Shown here piece after piece: positions 44,426 to 53,088 of a stretch of DNA of 64,000 bases. The position numbers and the translations under genes were made by a program. Origin of the DNA: Lawsonella clevelandensis (lineage in GTDB: Bacteria > Actinomycetota > Actinomycetes > Mycobacteriales > Mycobacteriaceae). Location of the stretch: NCBI RefSeq assembly GCF_003241315.1, contig NZ_QFOZ01000001.1, forward strand, positions 124,001 through 188,000, in the 5' to 3' direction. The notes under the pieces were generated by a model. It did not search any database and was not told where the DNA came from. It was given only the letters and a program-made list of their open reading frames with translations. Each line of letters opens with the position of its first letter. Position 1 is the stretch's first letter.

Positions 44426-45837
44426 CTGTCAACCCCGCGGGATCCCGCCACGAAACTCACGAAGTAGCCGATCTGATGGGGGTGCGTAAGCCTCCCGCTA
44501 ACATGAATGATCTGCCGAAGATCGTGTGGCCCGCTACGGCCTCTCGAAATGAGGATGGCGTTGTCACGATTGGTGGAGTAGCTGTCACTGACCTTGTATC
44601 CGAATATGGGACACCGCTTTTCGTCTTGGATGAAGAGGATTTCCGTGGTCGCGTTGCTACGATGGCGAAGTCTTTTGGAGGCCCCCAGAATGTTCACTAT
44701 GCGGCCAAAGCATTTTTGTGTGGTGAGGTCGCCCGCTGGATTAACGAGGCTGGCCTCTGCATGGATGTTGCCTCCAGCTATGAGATGGGTGTTGCTCTAG
44801 CGGCAGGTTTTCCCGCTAACCGCATGACTCTGCATGGAAACAATAAGTCTGTGGAGGAGCTTCGGCAGGCTGTTGATTTAGGCGTTGCGCACATTGTTGT
44901 GGACTCGCTGTATGAGATTGACCGTCTTAATAAAGTTGCTGGTGAACTGGGTAAACGCCAGAACGTTTTTGTGCGTGTTACTTGTGGGGTAGAAGCCCAT
45001 ACGCATGACTTCATTGCCACGGCGCATGAGGACCAGAAGTTTGGTTTTTCGCTGGCGAGTGGCCAGGCTGCTGAAGCTGTGCAACGTGTTATTGAGGCAG
45101 ATAACCTCATCCTGAATGGTTTGCATAGCCATATCGGTTCCCAGATTTTCGATGTTGACGGCTTTGAAATGGCTGCTCACCGCATTATCACTTTTTTTGC
45201 TGAGATTGTGGAGCAGTATGGGCCGGACGCTACGGAAGGCTTCTCCATAGTTGACCTTGGTGGCGGTTTTGGCATTGCCTACCTGGAATCTGATGATCCT
45301 CCGGCAATTGCCGACATTGCGGCTGATTTGCGGGCCATTGTTGAGCGGGAGGCTGCTGCAGCGGGTATTCCCACACCGCAGTTGATGGTGGAGCCGGGGC
45401 GTTCCATTGTGGGTCCTTCCATGGTGACGTTGTATACGGTTGGCACGTTGAAGGATATTGTGCTGCCTTCTGGAGTTATCCGTCGTTATGTGGCTGTTGA
45501 TGGTGGTATGAGCGACAATATCCGTACCGCCCTGTATGATGCTGAGTACGACTGTCGATTGGTCAATCGAACAACTCAGGCAGATCCGGCTTTATGCCGC
45601 GTTGTTGGTAAACATTGCGAAAGTGGTGATGTTGTTGTTCGTGACACGTGGCAGCCTGTTGATATTCAGCCCGGCGATATCCTAGGTGTAGCAGCTACGG
45701 GAGCGTACTGTTACGCCATGGCCAGCCGCTATAATATGCTGCCACGGCCCGCTGTTGTGGCAGTGCGTGACGGTAAGTCCCGGCTTATTCTTCGTCGAGA
45801 AACGCTTGACGATCTGCTTAGTTTGGAGGTTTCATGA
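44422..45837 (+). CDS. lysA: Diaminopimelate decarboxylase
   Basis: PLP-dependent fold-type III decarboxylase of 471 residues, catalysing the last step of lysine synthesis from meso-diaminopimelate. The lysine of HYAAKAFLCGEVARW binds PLP; other motifs are GLHSHIGSQIFD, DLGGGFGIAY, VEPGRSIVG and GAYCYAMASRYN. I place the start at GTG 44422, overlapping the argS stop by 4 bases; an ATG-like longer frame from 44353 lies inside argS. The 3' end overlaps hom by 4 bases. Together with dapC, dapD and dapE it shows that the organism makes its own lysine. Confidence 0.95.
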   Translation: MTVNPAGSRHETHEVADLMGVRKPPANMNDLPKIVWPATASRNEDGVVTIGGVAVTDLVSEYGTPLFVLDEEDFRGRVATMAKSFGGPQNVHYAAKAFLCGEVARWINEAGLCMDVASSYEMGVALAAGFPANRMTLHGNNKSVEELRQAVDLGVAHIVVDSLYEIDRLNKVAGELGKRQNVFVRVTCGVEAHTHDFIATAHEDQKFGFSLASGQAAEAVQRVIEADNLILNGLHSHIGSQIFDVDGFEMAAHRIITFFAEIVEQYGPDATEGFSIVDLGGGFGIAYLESDDPPAIADIAADLRAIVEREAAAAGIPTPQLMVEPGRSIVGPSMVTLYTVGTLKDIVLPSGVIRRYVAVDGGMSDNIRTALYDAEYDCRLVNRTTQADPALCRVVGKHCESGDVVVRDTWQPVDIQPGDILGVAATGAYCYAMASRYNMLPRPAVVAVRDGKSRLILRRETLDDLLSLEVS

Positions 45838-47201
45838 CCCGCGAAGCTCATACTGAACTCCGTCAGCCCGAGGTTGGTGTTGCCATTCTCGGCATGGGAA
45901 CAGTTGGAACAGAGGTAGTTCGTCTTCTTATTGAAAACAGTGATTCCTTCACCCACCGGGTAGGGGCGCCCATTGTTATTCGTGGTATTGCTGTCCGCGA
46001 TACCCAACGTGATCGCGGAGTTGATCCCAGTCTTATCACTGATGATGCACAGGCTTTAATTGATCGCCCCGATGTTGACGTCGTTGTGGAAGTTATTGGC
46101 GGTATCGAGGGGTCACGCCAGCTTCTCCTATCTGCTTTGAAACAGGGTAAATCAGTTGTTACCGCCAATAAGGCTTTAGTGGCTGCACATTCTGCAGAGT
46201 TGGCCGCTGCCGCGGACGAGTCCCAGGTTGATCTTTATTTCGAGGCTGCAGTAGCGGGTGCAATTCCTATTATTGGGCCTTTGAAGCGGTCTATGGCTGG
46301 GGATGAGATCCAGCGCATTATGGGTATCGTTAACGGCACTACAAACTACATCCTCTCCGCGATGGATGCAACCGGCGCGGACTATGCCGAGACACTCGCT
46401 GAAGCCGGCCGTTTAGGCTATGCCGAAGCTGATCCTACTGCTGATGTAGAGGGCTTTGATGCTGCATCTAAGGCAGCTATTTTGTCTACTCTTGCTTTCC
46501 ACTCTCGGGTGACGGCAAAGGACGTATATCGCGAGGGCATCACCAAGATTACACAGCAGGATATTCGTTCCGCGCACCGTTTGAACTGCACTATTAAATT
46601 GCTTGCAGTGTGCGAGCGCATCACTTCCCAGGATGGTTCACAGTCTGTATCTGCGCGTGTGTATCCGGCACTGGTACCGCTTACCCACCAGTTGGCTACC
46701 GTTAATGGTGCTTTTAATGCTGTCTTTATGGAAGCGGAGTCTGCTGGACAGATTATGTTCTATGGTCCTGGTGCAGGTGGAACCCCTACTGCTTCGGCAG
46801 TACTCGGCGATTTGGTTGCTGCGTCCCGCAACGTTGTGCACGGTGGGCGTGCCCCGGGAGATAACACATACGCTAATCTTCCTATCGCCAATTTTGGGGA
46901 TGTGCAGACGCGCTATCTCGTCAACATGTATGTTGTTGACGAAAAAGGCACCTTGTCCAAGGTGACAGATGTCTTCGCCAAGAACGATGTTTCTATTGCC
47001 ACTGTGTACCAGGATGAACTGGGAGAGAGTGAAGCTGACACTGCTGTTGGTGGTAACTCGGACGGCAAATTTGCTAGCTTGTCTGTTGTAACGCACCTTG
47101 CCAGTGAAGCCAATCTTGCTGCATGCGTAGAAGCTCTGGGTGAGTCTGACAGCGTTGTGAGAGTTACTTCTGTTCTTCGTATGGAAGGCCAGGAAAAATA
47201 G
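45834..47201 (+). CDS. hom: Homoserine dehydrogenase
   Basis: NAD(P)-dependent oxidoreductase of 455 residues giving homoserine for threonine and methionine. The Rossmann motif is AILGMGTVGTEV, the substrate region GIVNGTTNYILS with EAGRLGYAEADPTADVEG is diagnostic, and a C-terminal ACT domain (from about NMYVVDEKGTLSKVTDVF) suggests feedback inhibition by threonine, as in corynebacterial Hom. ATG overlaps the lysA stop. Mycobacteria have thrC between this gene and thrB; here thrB follows after 52 bases, the corynebacterial arrangement. Confidence 0.95.
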   Translation: MTREAHTELRQPEVGVAILGMGTVGTEVVRLLIENSDSFTHRVGAPIVIRGIAVRDTQRDRGVDPSLITDDAQALIDRPDVDVVVEVIGGIEGSRQLLLSALKQGKSVVTANKALVAAHSAELAAAADESQVDLYFEAAVAGAIPIIGPLKRSMAGDEIQRIMGIVNGTTNYILSAMDATGADYAETLAEAGRLGYAEADPTADVEGFDAASKAAILSTLAFHSRVTAKDVYREGITKITQQDIRSAHRLNCTIKLLAVCERITSQDGSQSVSARVYPALVPLTHQLATVNGAFNAVFMEAESAGQIMFYGPGAGGTPTASAVLGDLVAASRNVVHGGRAPGDNTYANLPIANFGDVQTRYLVNMYVVDEKGTLSKVTDVFAKNDVSIATVYQDELGESEADTAVGGNSDGKFASLSVVTHLASEANLAACVEALGESDSVVRVTSVLRMEGQEK

Positions 47202-47253
47202 GCTACTGTCCTTTTCCTGCAAGCCATATTATCTGTGGTAAAGGAGACGCATC

Positions 47254-48195
47254 GTGACAGACAGAGCAAATGGAGTAGCTGAAGCACGCATGCTTCCGGT
47301 AGGGACAAAAGCGGCTATCCGTGTACCTGCCTCCAGCGCAAACCTAGGTCCTGGCTTTGATACGTTAGGTCTTGCTCTGGGTATGTGGGATGACGTGTCC
47401 TGTGAGGTTATTGATTCTGGCCTGGTCATAGATGTAGAGGGAGAGGGCAGCGGAGAAGTTCCTCTCAATGAAAAACACTTGGTATATCGTGCTTTTCGAG
47501 CTGCTATGGAAGCCAACGGTTACGATGTTCCGGGGCTACACCTTGTCTGTCACAACCGGGTGCCGGAGTCGCGTGGTCTCGGATCCTCTGCGGCGGCTGC
47601 AGTTGGTGGCGTAGCTCTTGCAGATGCACTGTGTGATCGTCCTTTTGACCTCACCCGTATGGTGCAAATTTCCTCCGAATTTGAAGGTCATCCGGATAAT
47701 TCCTCGGCAGCTGTCCTAGGCGGCATGGTGGTGTCCTGGGCGGATGAACCAGGTTTCGCGAACACGTCGTATCACGCTGTTCGTCTTGATGTCCATCCCG
47801 ATATTCGCGCTACCGCGCTGGTGCCGTATTCGCGGTCGTCAACAGAGGAAACGCGAGCGGTGCTCCCTGCAACAGTGCCGCATCGAGATGCGGTGTTTAA
47901 TGTGTCGCGTGCCTCCATGATGATGCTCGCTATGACAAAGCGCCCCGACCTACTTTTCGACGCTTCCGAAGATAGACTTCACCAGCAGCAACGTGCAGCG
48001 GCACTACCTGTTACAACGCGTTGGATTCGGTGTTTACGCGACCGTGGTTTAGCGGCAATGGTGTCTGGTGCCGGTCCTACTGTGTTGTGTTTGCATACAG
48101 GGGATTTCCCCCAGGATCTCCAGAGCGATGCCGAAGATGACGGTCTGCGCGTCTTGCATCTTGATATCTGTGAAGGTGTTCAGCGGGTTTATTAG
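47254..48195 (+). CDS. thrB: Homoserine kinase
   Basis: GHMP kinase of 313 residues that phosphorylates homoserine for threonine synthesis. The ATP-binding motif is PESRGLGSSAAAAVGGVALA; the first motif VPASSANLGPGFDTLGLALG and the C-terminal MVSGAGPTVLCL are as in ThrB. The start is GTG at 47254 with AAGGAG upstream. thrC is not in the window, so threonine synthase must be elsewhere if the pathway is complete. It is the last gene before the long rho leader. Confidence 0.94.
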   Translation: MTDRANGVAEARMLPVGTKAAIRVPASSANLGPGFDTLGLALGMWDDVSCEVIDSGLVIDVEGEGSGEVPLNEKHLVYRAFRAAMEANGYDVPGLHLVCHNRVPESRGLGSSAAAAVGGVALADALCDRPFDLTRMVQISSEFEGHPDNSSAAVLGGMVVSWADEPGFANTSYHAVRLDVHPDIRATALVPYSRSSTEETRAVLPATVPHRDAVFNVSRASMMMLAMTKRPDLLFDASEDRLHQQQRAAALPVTTRWIRCLRDRGLAAMVSGAGPTVLCLHTGDFPQDLQSDAEDDGLRVLHLDICEGVQRVY

Positions 48196-48514
48196 CAATA
48201 AACTTATGCCTAGCTTGCTTAGCTGCAGTTTTTACAGTTATTCTTAAAAGGCCTACCACCAGTTAGCGCGTGTAGCATAGTTGTTACCAACTATTGCCTT
48301 GTTGTCAGTTATTGTCGGTTAGCATTACGTTATCGGCAGTTACAAGCACTGTTACTGTGTGGAGTCTGATGGGCATTCCCTGTTTCTGAACAGTTTTCGC
48401 ATTCTTCTTAGAAATGCCTGCTGTGAGGGAGAATCATAACGAGGAAACTGATGTCGTTTTCCTCATCCATTAAAGCCCCTATTCTTTTTTACCAATAGGG
48501 ATGAAAGGAAATCC
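48196..48514 (+). promoter_or_regulatory. Structured intergenic leader of rho
   Basis: This 319-base stretch has no credible gene. It contains three inverted repeats in succession: GGCATT near 48372 with AATGCC near 48413; GAGGAAA (48441-48447) with TTTCCTC (48458-48464); and CCCTATT (48477-48483) with AATAGGG (48494-48500), the last ending just before the ribosome binding site AAAGGA. The upstream half repeats GTTATTG/GTTAGC-like words. rho genes are commonly autoregulated by termination in their leader; the structures fit that idea but no specific promoter was identified. Confidence 0.5.
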
Positions 48515-50341
48515 GTGACCAGTACGGACACTATGGATAATACTGCTTCGGCAGAACCCACTCGCTCTCGCCGCGGTAAAGGCGAAGGACTTTCTTCGAT
48601 GGTCATTCCCGAGCTTCGTAAAATGGCCACCGAGCTTGGTATTAAACGTACTTCTGGTATGCGTAAAGGCGACCTCATTGAGGCAATTCAGACGCAGCTT
48701 AAAAACTCCGGTCAGCAGGCTCAAGGGGAGAAAACTCAGCGTTCTCCGAAGCGCACTGACAAAACTGCACCTGTGGTAGAAGAGAAGAATACACAGCAGG
48801 ATAAGCAGCAAGATAAGAAGAACGATGCGCAGAATCGTTCTTCCCATAGCAATACTGATCGTGATACTTCTAAGCACGACAATAACGATCGTCATTATTC
48901 TGAGCGCGACTACGCCGATAATAACGGCGGAGACAATTATCAGAAGCGGTACCGTAATCGGAATAACCGCAACGACAATCGCTCCGACAATCGTTCCGAT
49001 AACCGCTCTGATAATCGTGGCGGAAACTCTAATGGTTCTGGTCGTGACGGTTCGAATGACAGGAACAACGGCAACCAAGACAATAACGGCCGCAACCGTA
49101 ATCGTCGGGATCGCAATAATCGGAGAGATCGTAATAACCGCAACCGTAATCGTCGGGATGATCGGGATACCGAGATTCGGGAAGGCGATGTGCTACAGCC
49201 TGTTGCCGGTATTCTCGATATTCTTGATAACTACGCTTTTGTGCGTACTTCTGGCTATTCTGCTGGCCCCCACGATGTTTACGTCTCTATGAATATGGTG
49301 CGGAAATCTGGACTACGACGTGGTGACGCTATTGTTGGCGCAGTTCGTATGCCGCGTGAGGGTAGTAGTCAGAACCATAACAACCGGCAAAAGTTTAATC
49401 CCCTGGTACGCATTGACTCAGTTAACGGATTAAGTCCGGAAATGGCTGCGCAGCGTCCTGAGTTCGCCAAACTTACTCCGCTGTATCCTAATCAGCGTTT
49501 GCGTTTGGAGACGACGAAGGAAAACATTACTACTCGTCTCATTGATCTCATTATGCCGATTGGTAAAGGGCAGCGTGCTCTTATCGTGTCGCCTCCTAAA
49601 GCCGGTAAGACGACGGTGCTGCAGAATATCGCCAATGCCATCACTACCAATTATCCGGAATGCCACCTTATGGTTGTGCTTGTTGATGAGCGTCCCGAAG
49701 AAGTGACGGATATGCAGCGCAGTGTGAAGGGTGAGGTTATTGCCTCTACATTTGACTGCCCCCCGTCTAACCACACAACTGTGTCCGAACTTGCTATTGA
49801 GCGCGCAAAGCGTCTGGTAGAGCAGGGGATGGATGTTGTTGTGTTGTTGGACTCCATTACTCGCCTGGGGCGTGCCTACAACAACAGCTCCCCGGCATCC
49901 GGCCGTATTCTTTCCGGTGGTGTCGATTCCACTGCACTGTATCCGCCGAAGCGTTTCCTCGGCGCCGCCCGCAATATTGAGAACGGTGGATCTCTTACCA
50001 TTATCGCAACCGCCATGGTGGAAACCGGATCTGCCGGCGATACCGTCATCTTTGAGGAGTTCAAGGGTACCGGTAACGCAGAATTGAAGCTCGATCGGCG
50101 TATTGCTGAGCGTCGTATTTTCCCGGCTATCGACATTAACCCGTCTGGTACGCGTAAAGATGAGCTGTTGCTGGGGACAGAGGAATATCAGATTGTTCAT
50201 AAGTTCCGTCGCGTGCTGTCCGGTCTCGAGCCGGTTCCGGCCATTGAGCTGGTTATTAAACAGCTGAAGAAGACGAAGAACAATCGTGAGTTCCTCATGC
50301 AAATTGCAAAGACGACTCCCAATATCGATGAGGAGGAGTAA
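48515..50341 (+). CDS. rho: Transcription termination factor Rho with Asn/Arg/Asp-rich insert
   Basis: Hexameric RNA helicase of 608 residues that ends transcription. An N-terminal Rho-N domain (SMVIPELRKMATELGIKR) is followed by a low-complexity region from about residue 65 to 220, dominated by Asn, Arg and Asp (for example NRSDNRSDNRSDNR), then the RNA-binding OSD domain, and the ATPase core with Walker A VSPPKAGKTTVLQ, Q/R-loop segments VDERPEEVTDMQR and DSITRLGRAYN. High-GC relatives have Arg/Gly/Glu-rich inserts; Asn dominance here is unusual. The start is GTG at 48515 with AAAGGA upstream. rpmE, usually next, is absent. Confidence 0.96.
   Translation: MTSTDTMDNTASAEPTRSRRGKGEGLSSMVIPELRKMATELGIKRTSGMRKGDLIEAIQTQLKNSGQQAQGEKTQRSPKRTDKTAPVVEEKNTQQDKQQDKKNDAQNRSSHSNTDRDTSKHDNNDRHYSERDYADNNGGDNYQKRYRNRNNRNDNRSDNRSDNRSDNRGGNSNGSGRDGSNDRNNGNQDNNGRNRNRRDRNNRRDRNNRNRNRRDDRDTEIREGDVLQPVAGILDILDNYAFVRTSGYSAGPHDVYVSMNMVRKSGLRRGDAIVGAVRMPREGSSQNHNNRQKFNPLVRIDSVNGLSPEMAAQRPEFAKLTPLYPNQRLRLETTKENITTRLIDLIMPIGKGQRALIVSPPKAGKTTVLQNIANAITTNYPECHLMVVLVDERPEEVTDMQRSVKGEVIASTFDCPPSNHTTVSELAIERAKRLVEQGMDVVVLLDSITRLGRAYNNSSPASGRILSGGVDSTALYPPKRFLGAARNIENGGSLTIIATAMVETGSAGDTVIFEEFKGTGNAELKLDRRIAERRIFPAIDINPSGTRKDELLLGTEEYQIVHKFRRVLSGLEPVPAIELVIKQLKKTKNNREFLMQIAKTTPNIDEEE
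48974..49018 (+). repeat. 12-base tandem repeat within the rho insert
   Basis: About three and a half copies of a unit like GACAATCGTTCC run in frame, encoding Asp-Asn-Arg-Ser repeats. Third-position differences between copies show it is older than a recent slippage event, but such tracts can change length between strains. Confidence 0.8.
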
Positions 50342-50346
50342 GTTCC

Positions 50347-51420
50347 GTGGCTACTGCAGTTTCCGCAGTCGATGATGTTCTGTCGGAATATGCCGGTTTG
50401 GAAATGCAACTTGCAGATCCAGAACTTCACAATAACCAGACCGCTGCGCGTCGTGTTGCTAAGCGGTTCGCAGAGCTAGGCCCTATTGTGAAGTGCTATC
50501 GCGAGCTGCAACAAGCACAGGACGATCTAGATGCTGCACAAGAATTGGCGAAGGAGGATTCCTCTTTCAAAGAAGAAGTGGCACGTCTAGAACCAGTAGT
50601 GGAGAAGCTGAAAGAACAATTAACAGATCTTCTTGCTCCGCGTGACCCACATGATGCCGATGATATTGTTCTCGAAGTGAAATCTGGTGAAGGCGGCGAA
50701 GAATCTGCCCTATTCGCTGCAGACTTAGCCCGCATGTACACCAAGTACTTCGACAAACTTGGATGGCGAGTAGAAGTCCTCGACGCTACAGAGTCTGACA
50801 TGGGTGGCTATAAAGATATCTCCATGTCGGTAAAGTCTCGTGAGCCGAGCCGTGATGGTGTCTGGTCCAAAATGAAATTTGAGGGTGGTGTGCACCGCGT
50901 GCAGCGCGTTCCCGTCACCGAATCGCAGGGCCGTATCCATACTTCTGCGGTTGGCGTGTTCGTTTTCCCTGAGCCGGAAGAAGTGGAAGAAATCGAGATC
51001 GACGATAAAGATATTCGTGTCGATGTTTTCCGCTCCTCCGGTAAAGGTGGCCAGGGAGTGAACACGACTGACTCCGCTGTGCGTATTACCTATCTCCCTA
51101 CAGGGCTCATCGTGACGTGCCAGAATGAGCGATCCCAGCTGCAGAATAAAATCCGCGCGATGCAGGTGTTAAAGGCGCGTCTGCAAGCTATCCGGGAAGA
51201 AGAGGCTGCGGCGGAATCTGCCTCCGGTCGTACCGATCAGGTACGCACTGTAGACCGGTCGGAGCGTATTCGCACCTACAATTACCCCGAAAATCGTATT
51301 ACTGACCACCGTATTGGGTATAAAGCGCATAATCTTGACCAGGTTCTCGATGGAGACATGGGTGACCTCATCGATGCTCTTGTAGAAGCTGATCGGAAAG
51401 CTCGTCTTGAAGCGGAGTAA
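50347..51420 (+). CDS. prfA: Peptide chain release factor 1
   Basis: Class I release factor of 357 residues reading UAA and UAG. The stop-codon tripeptide is PVT in RVPVTESQGRIHTSA (RF1-type PxT rather than SPF of RF2), and the catalytic GGQ occurs in SSGKGGQGVNTTDSAVRI. The start is GTG at 50347, five bases after the rho stop, so the two are probably co-transcribed. The glutamine of GGQ is the target of PrmC, encoded next. Confidence 0.96.
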   Translation: MATAVSAVDDVLSEYAGLEMQLADPELHNNQTAARRVAKRFAELGPIVKCYRELQQAQDDLDAAQELAKEDSSFKEEVARLEPVVEKLKEQLTDLLAPRDPHDADDIVLEVKSGEGGEESALFAADLARMYTKYFDKLGWRVEVLDATESDMGGYKDISMSVKSREPSRDGVWSKMKFEGGVHRVQRVPVTESQGRIHTSAVGVFVFPEPEEVEEIEIDDKDIRVDVFRSSGKGGQGVNTTDSAVRITYLPTGLIVTCQNERSQLQNKIRAMQVLKARLQAIREEEAAAESASGRTDQVRTVDRSERIRTYNYPENRITDHRIGYKAHNLDQVLDGDMGDLIDALVEADRKARLEAE

Positions 51421-51427
51421 TACTCCA

Positions 51428-52360
51428 ATGACAAACCCACCTCAGTCTGAATTCCCTACTGATTTATCAGTGCGGACCGTGCTGCGGTGGGTTTGCGCAT
51501 GTTTAGAGAGTACTGGCATCGATTCACCGGCTGCCGAATCACGTTTGCTTGTAGCAGCACTTCTTCACTGTGCACCTGCGCAACTGATACTACGTAGTGA
51601 TACACAACTGACTACTGCACAAAAAGACACTCTAGAAGGGTGGGTGCAGCGGCGCATGTCCCGCGAACCGGTGCAGCATATCCTGGGGGAGGCTCCCTTC
51701 CTAGATTTTTCTGTAGCCGTGGGGGAGGGAGTGTTTATCCCCCGCCCAGAAACTGAGCTCCTCGCAGACTGGGCGATAAAAGCAGCACACCAACAGATGT
51801 CCATGTCCAGCGCACAACCACTGCATATTCTCGATCTTTGTGCAGGATCGGGCGTGTTGGCTATTGCTATGGCACGAGCATTTCCCACTGCGTATATATG
51901 GGCAGTGGAGTATTCTGACCAGGCTTTTATGTATTTACGTCGTAATGTTGCTGCATTGGCTCCGCAGATTTCCCTTATCCAGGGAGATGCGACTCTCCCA
52001 TATAGTGGGTGGGGAATCCCCGAGAACAGTATTGATGTAGTGGTGTGTAATCCGCCCTATGTTCCTTTGGACAGCACCGTCGATAGGGAAACGAGAGAGT
52101 TTGACCCAACTGATGCCGTTTTCTCGGGAGAAGGCGGGCTCGTCTTGAGTCGGCATATTCTTCACCACCTTCCGGTGCTTCTTACACCTGGTGCAGTGCT
52201 CGGTATGGAACATGATGATGCCACCGGAGAGTCCCTCACACAGCTTGCGCAGAGAGCTGGCTATAGTGACTGTAAAGACCATCTAGATTTAGCTGGCCGT
52301 CCACGTTTTATGACTGCTCGTTGGAAGAGTCCCCTTTCTTCAGAAAGAATATCTGTATGA
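51428..52360 (+). CDS. prmC: Release factor glutamine methyltransferase
   Basis: SAM-dependent methyltransferase of 310 residues (HemK family) that methylates the GGQ glutamine of release factors. The catalytic NPPY motif is in VVCNPPYVPL and the SAM motif in LDLCAGSGVLAIAMA; the N-terminal helical domain contains REPVQHILGEAPF, which is diagnostic. ATG 51428 has GGAG upstream in the end of prfA; a TTG at 51407 is less likely. Its stop overlaps the sua5 start (ATGA). Confidence 0.93.
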   Translation: MTNPPQSEFPTDLSVRTVLRWVCACLESTGIDSPAAESRLLVAALLHCAPAQLILRSDTQLTTAQKDTLEGWVQRRMSREPVQHILGEAPFLDFSVAVGEGVFIPRPETELLADWAIKAAHQQMSMSSAQPLHILDLCAGSGVLAIAMARAFPTAYIWAVEYSDQAFMYLRRNVAALAPQISLIQGDATLPYSGWGIPENSIDVVVCNPPYVPLDSTVDRETREFDPTDAVFSGEGGLVLSRHILHHLPVLLTPGAVLGMEHDDATGESLTQLAQRAGYSDCKDHLDLAGRPRFMTARWKSPLSSERISV

Positions 52361-53016
52361 CTACCTACAATTGTCTGCCTGGTCATAATCGTACGGCTGC
52401 GCTGACGGAGGCTGCGGCCGTTTTAGCAGCTGGGAAACTGGTAGTGATGCCTACCGATACTGTTTATGGCATTGCGTGTGATGCTTTTAACCCGGCAGCT
52501 GTGGCAGCACTATTAGCGGCTAAACATCGTGGTCCGGATATGCCGGTGCCGGTTCTTGTCGGTTCGTGGGCTGCGGCGGAGGAATTGGCGGGAGACTTGC
52601 CTGAACCTGCTGTTGCTCTTATGAAGGCGTATTGGCCAGGTGGTTTAAGTGTGGTCGTTCCACAGTCTTCTACAGTGAAATGGAATTTAGGGGAGACGTC
52701 GCATTCGGTAATGTTGCGGATGCCTCTTAATGCGGTGGCGCTAGATTTATTACGGCTGACGGGACCATTGGGGGTATCGTCTGCAAATATTACAGCGCAT
52801 GCTCCAGCTACTGATGTCACGCAGGCAGAGCAGCAGTTGGGGGAGAGTGTTTCCATCTATCTGGATGGTGGGCCTGCGGATAGCGGCACGGCATCAACTA
52901 TTGTGGACGTTACATGTGAACCTCCACGTATTATTCGGGAAGGTACTATCACTGCAGAAGATGTAGCACGTAGTATTGGAACGCCTGCTGCGGTACTGCG
53001 TAGGGAAAAGGCGTAA
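52357..53016 (+). CDS. L-threonylcarbamoyladenylate synthase (YrdC/Sua5 family)
   Basis: Protein of 219 residues that makes threonylcarbamoyl-AMP for the t6A37 modification of ANN-decoding tRNAs. The motif GKLVVMPTDTVYGIACDAF binds nucleotide, AAKHRGPDMPVPVLV follows, and PLGVSSANITAHAPAT is the conserved SxN segment. It lacks the extra Sua5 C-terminal domain, being near YrdC/TsaC length. Start ATG 52357 overlaps the prmC stop. The position between prmC and wecA is the standard actinobacterial order. Confidence 0.93.
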   Translation: MTTYNCLPGHNRTAALTEAAAVLAAGKLVVMPTDTVYGIACDAFNPAAVAALLAAKHRGPDMPVPVLVGSWAAAEELAGDLPEPAVALMKAYWPGGLSVVVPQSSTVKWNLGETSHSVMLRMPLNAVALDLLRLTGPLGVSSANITAHAPATDVTQAEQQLGESVSIYLDGGPADSGTASTIVDVTCEPPRIIREGTITAEDVARSIGTPAAVLRREKA

Positions 53017-53088
53017 TACTTCTATAGGTAGAGAAGGGGAAACATCACTATTTCTGCTCCATGTGTACACACTCTAGCTGGCGCATCT

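Noticed and set aside
48974..49018. Short regularly spaced repeats resembling a CRISPR array
   Set aside because: Units are 12 bases, contiguous and in frame with rho, encoding Asp-Asn-Arg-Ser; there are no spacers or cas genes.
48825..49292. Ile/Thr/Val-rich open frame inside rho
   Set aside because: It is the alternative frame of the low-complexity Asn/Arg/Asp insert; repeats keep it open. No start signal or homologous motif.
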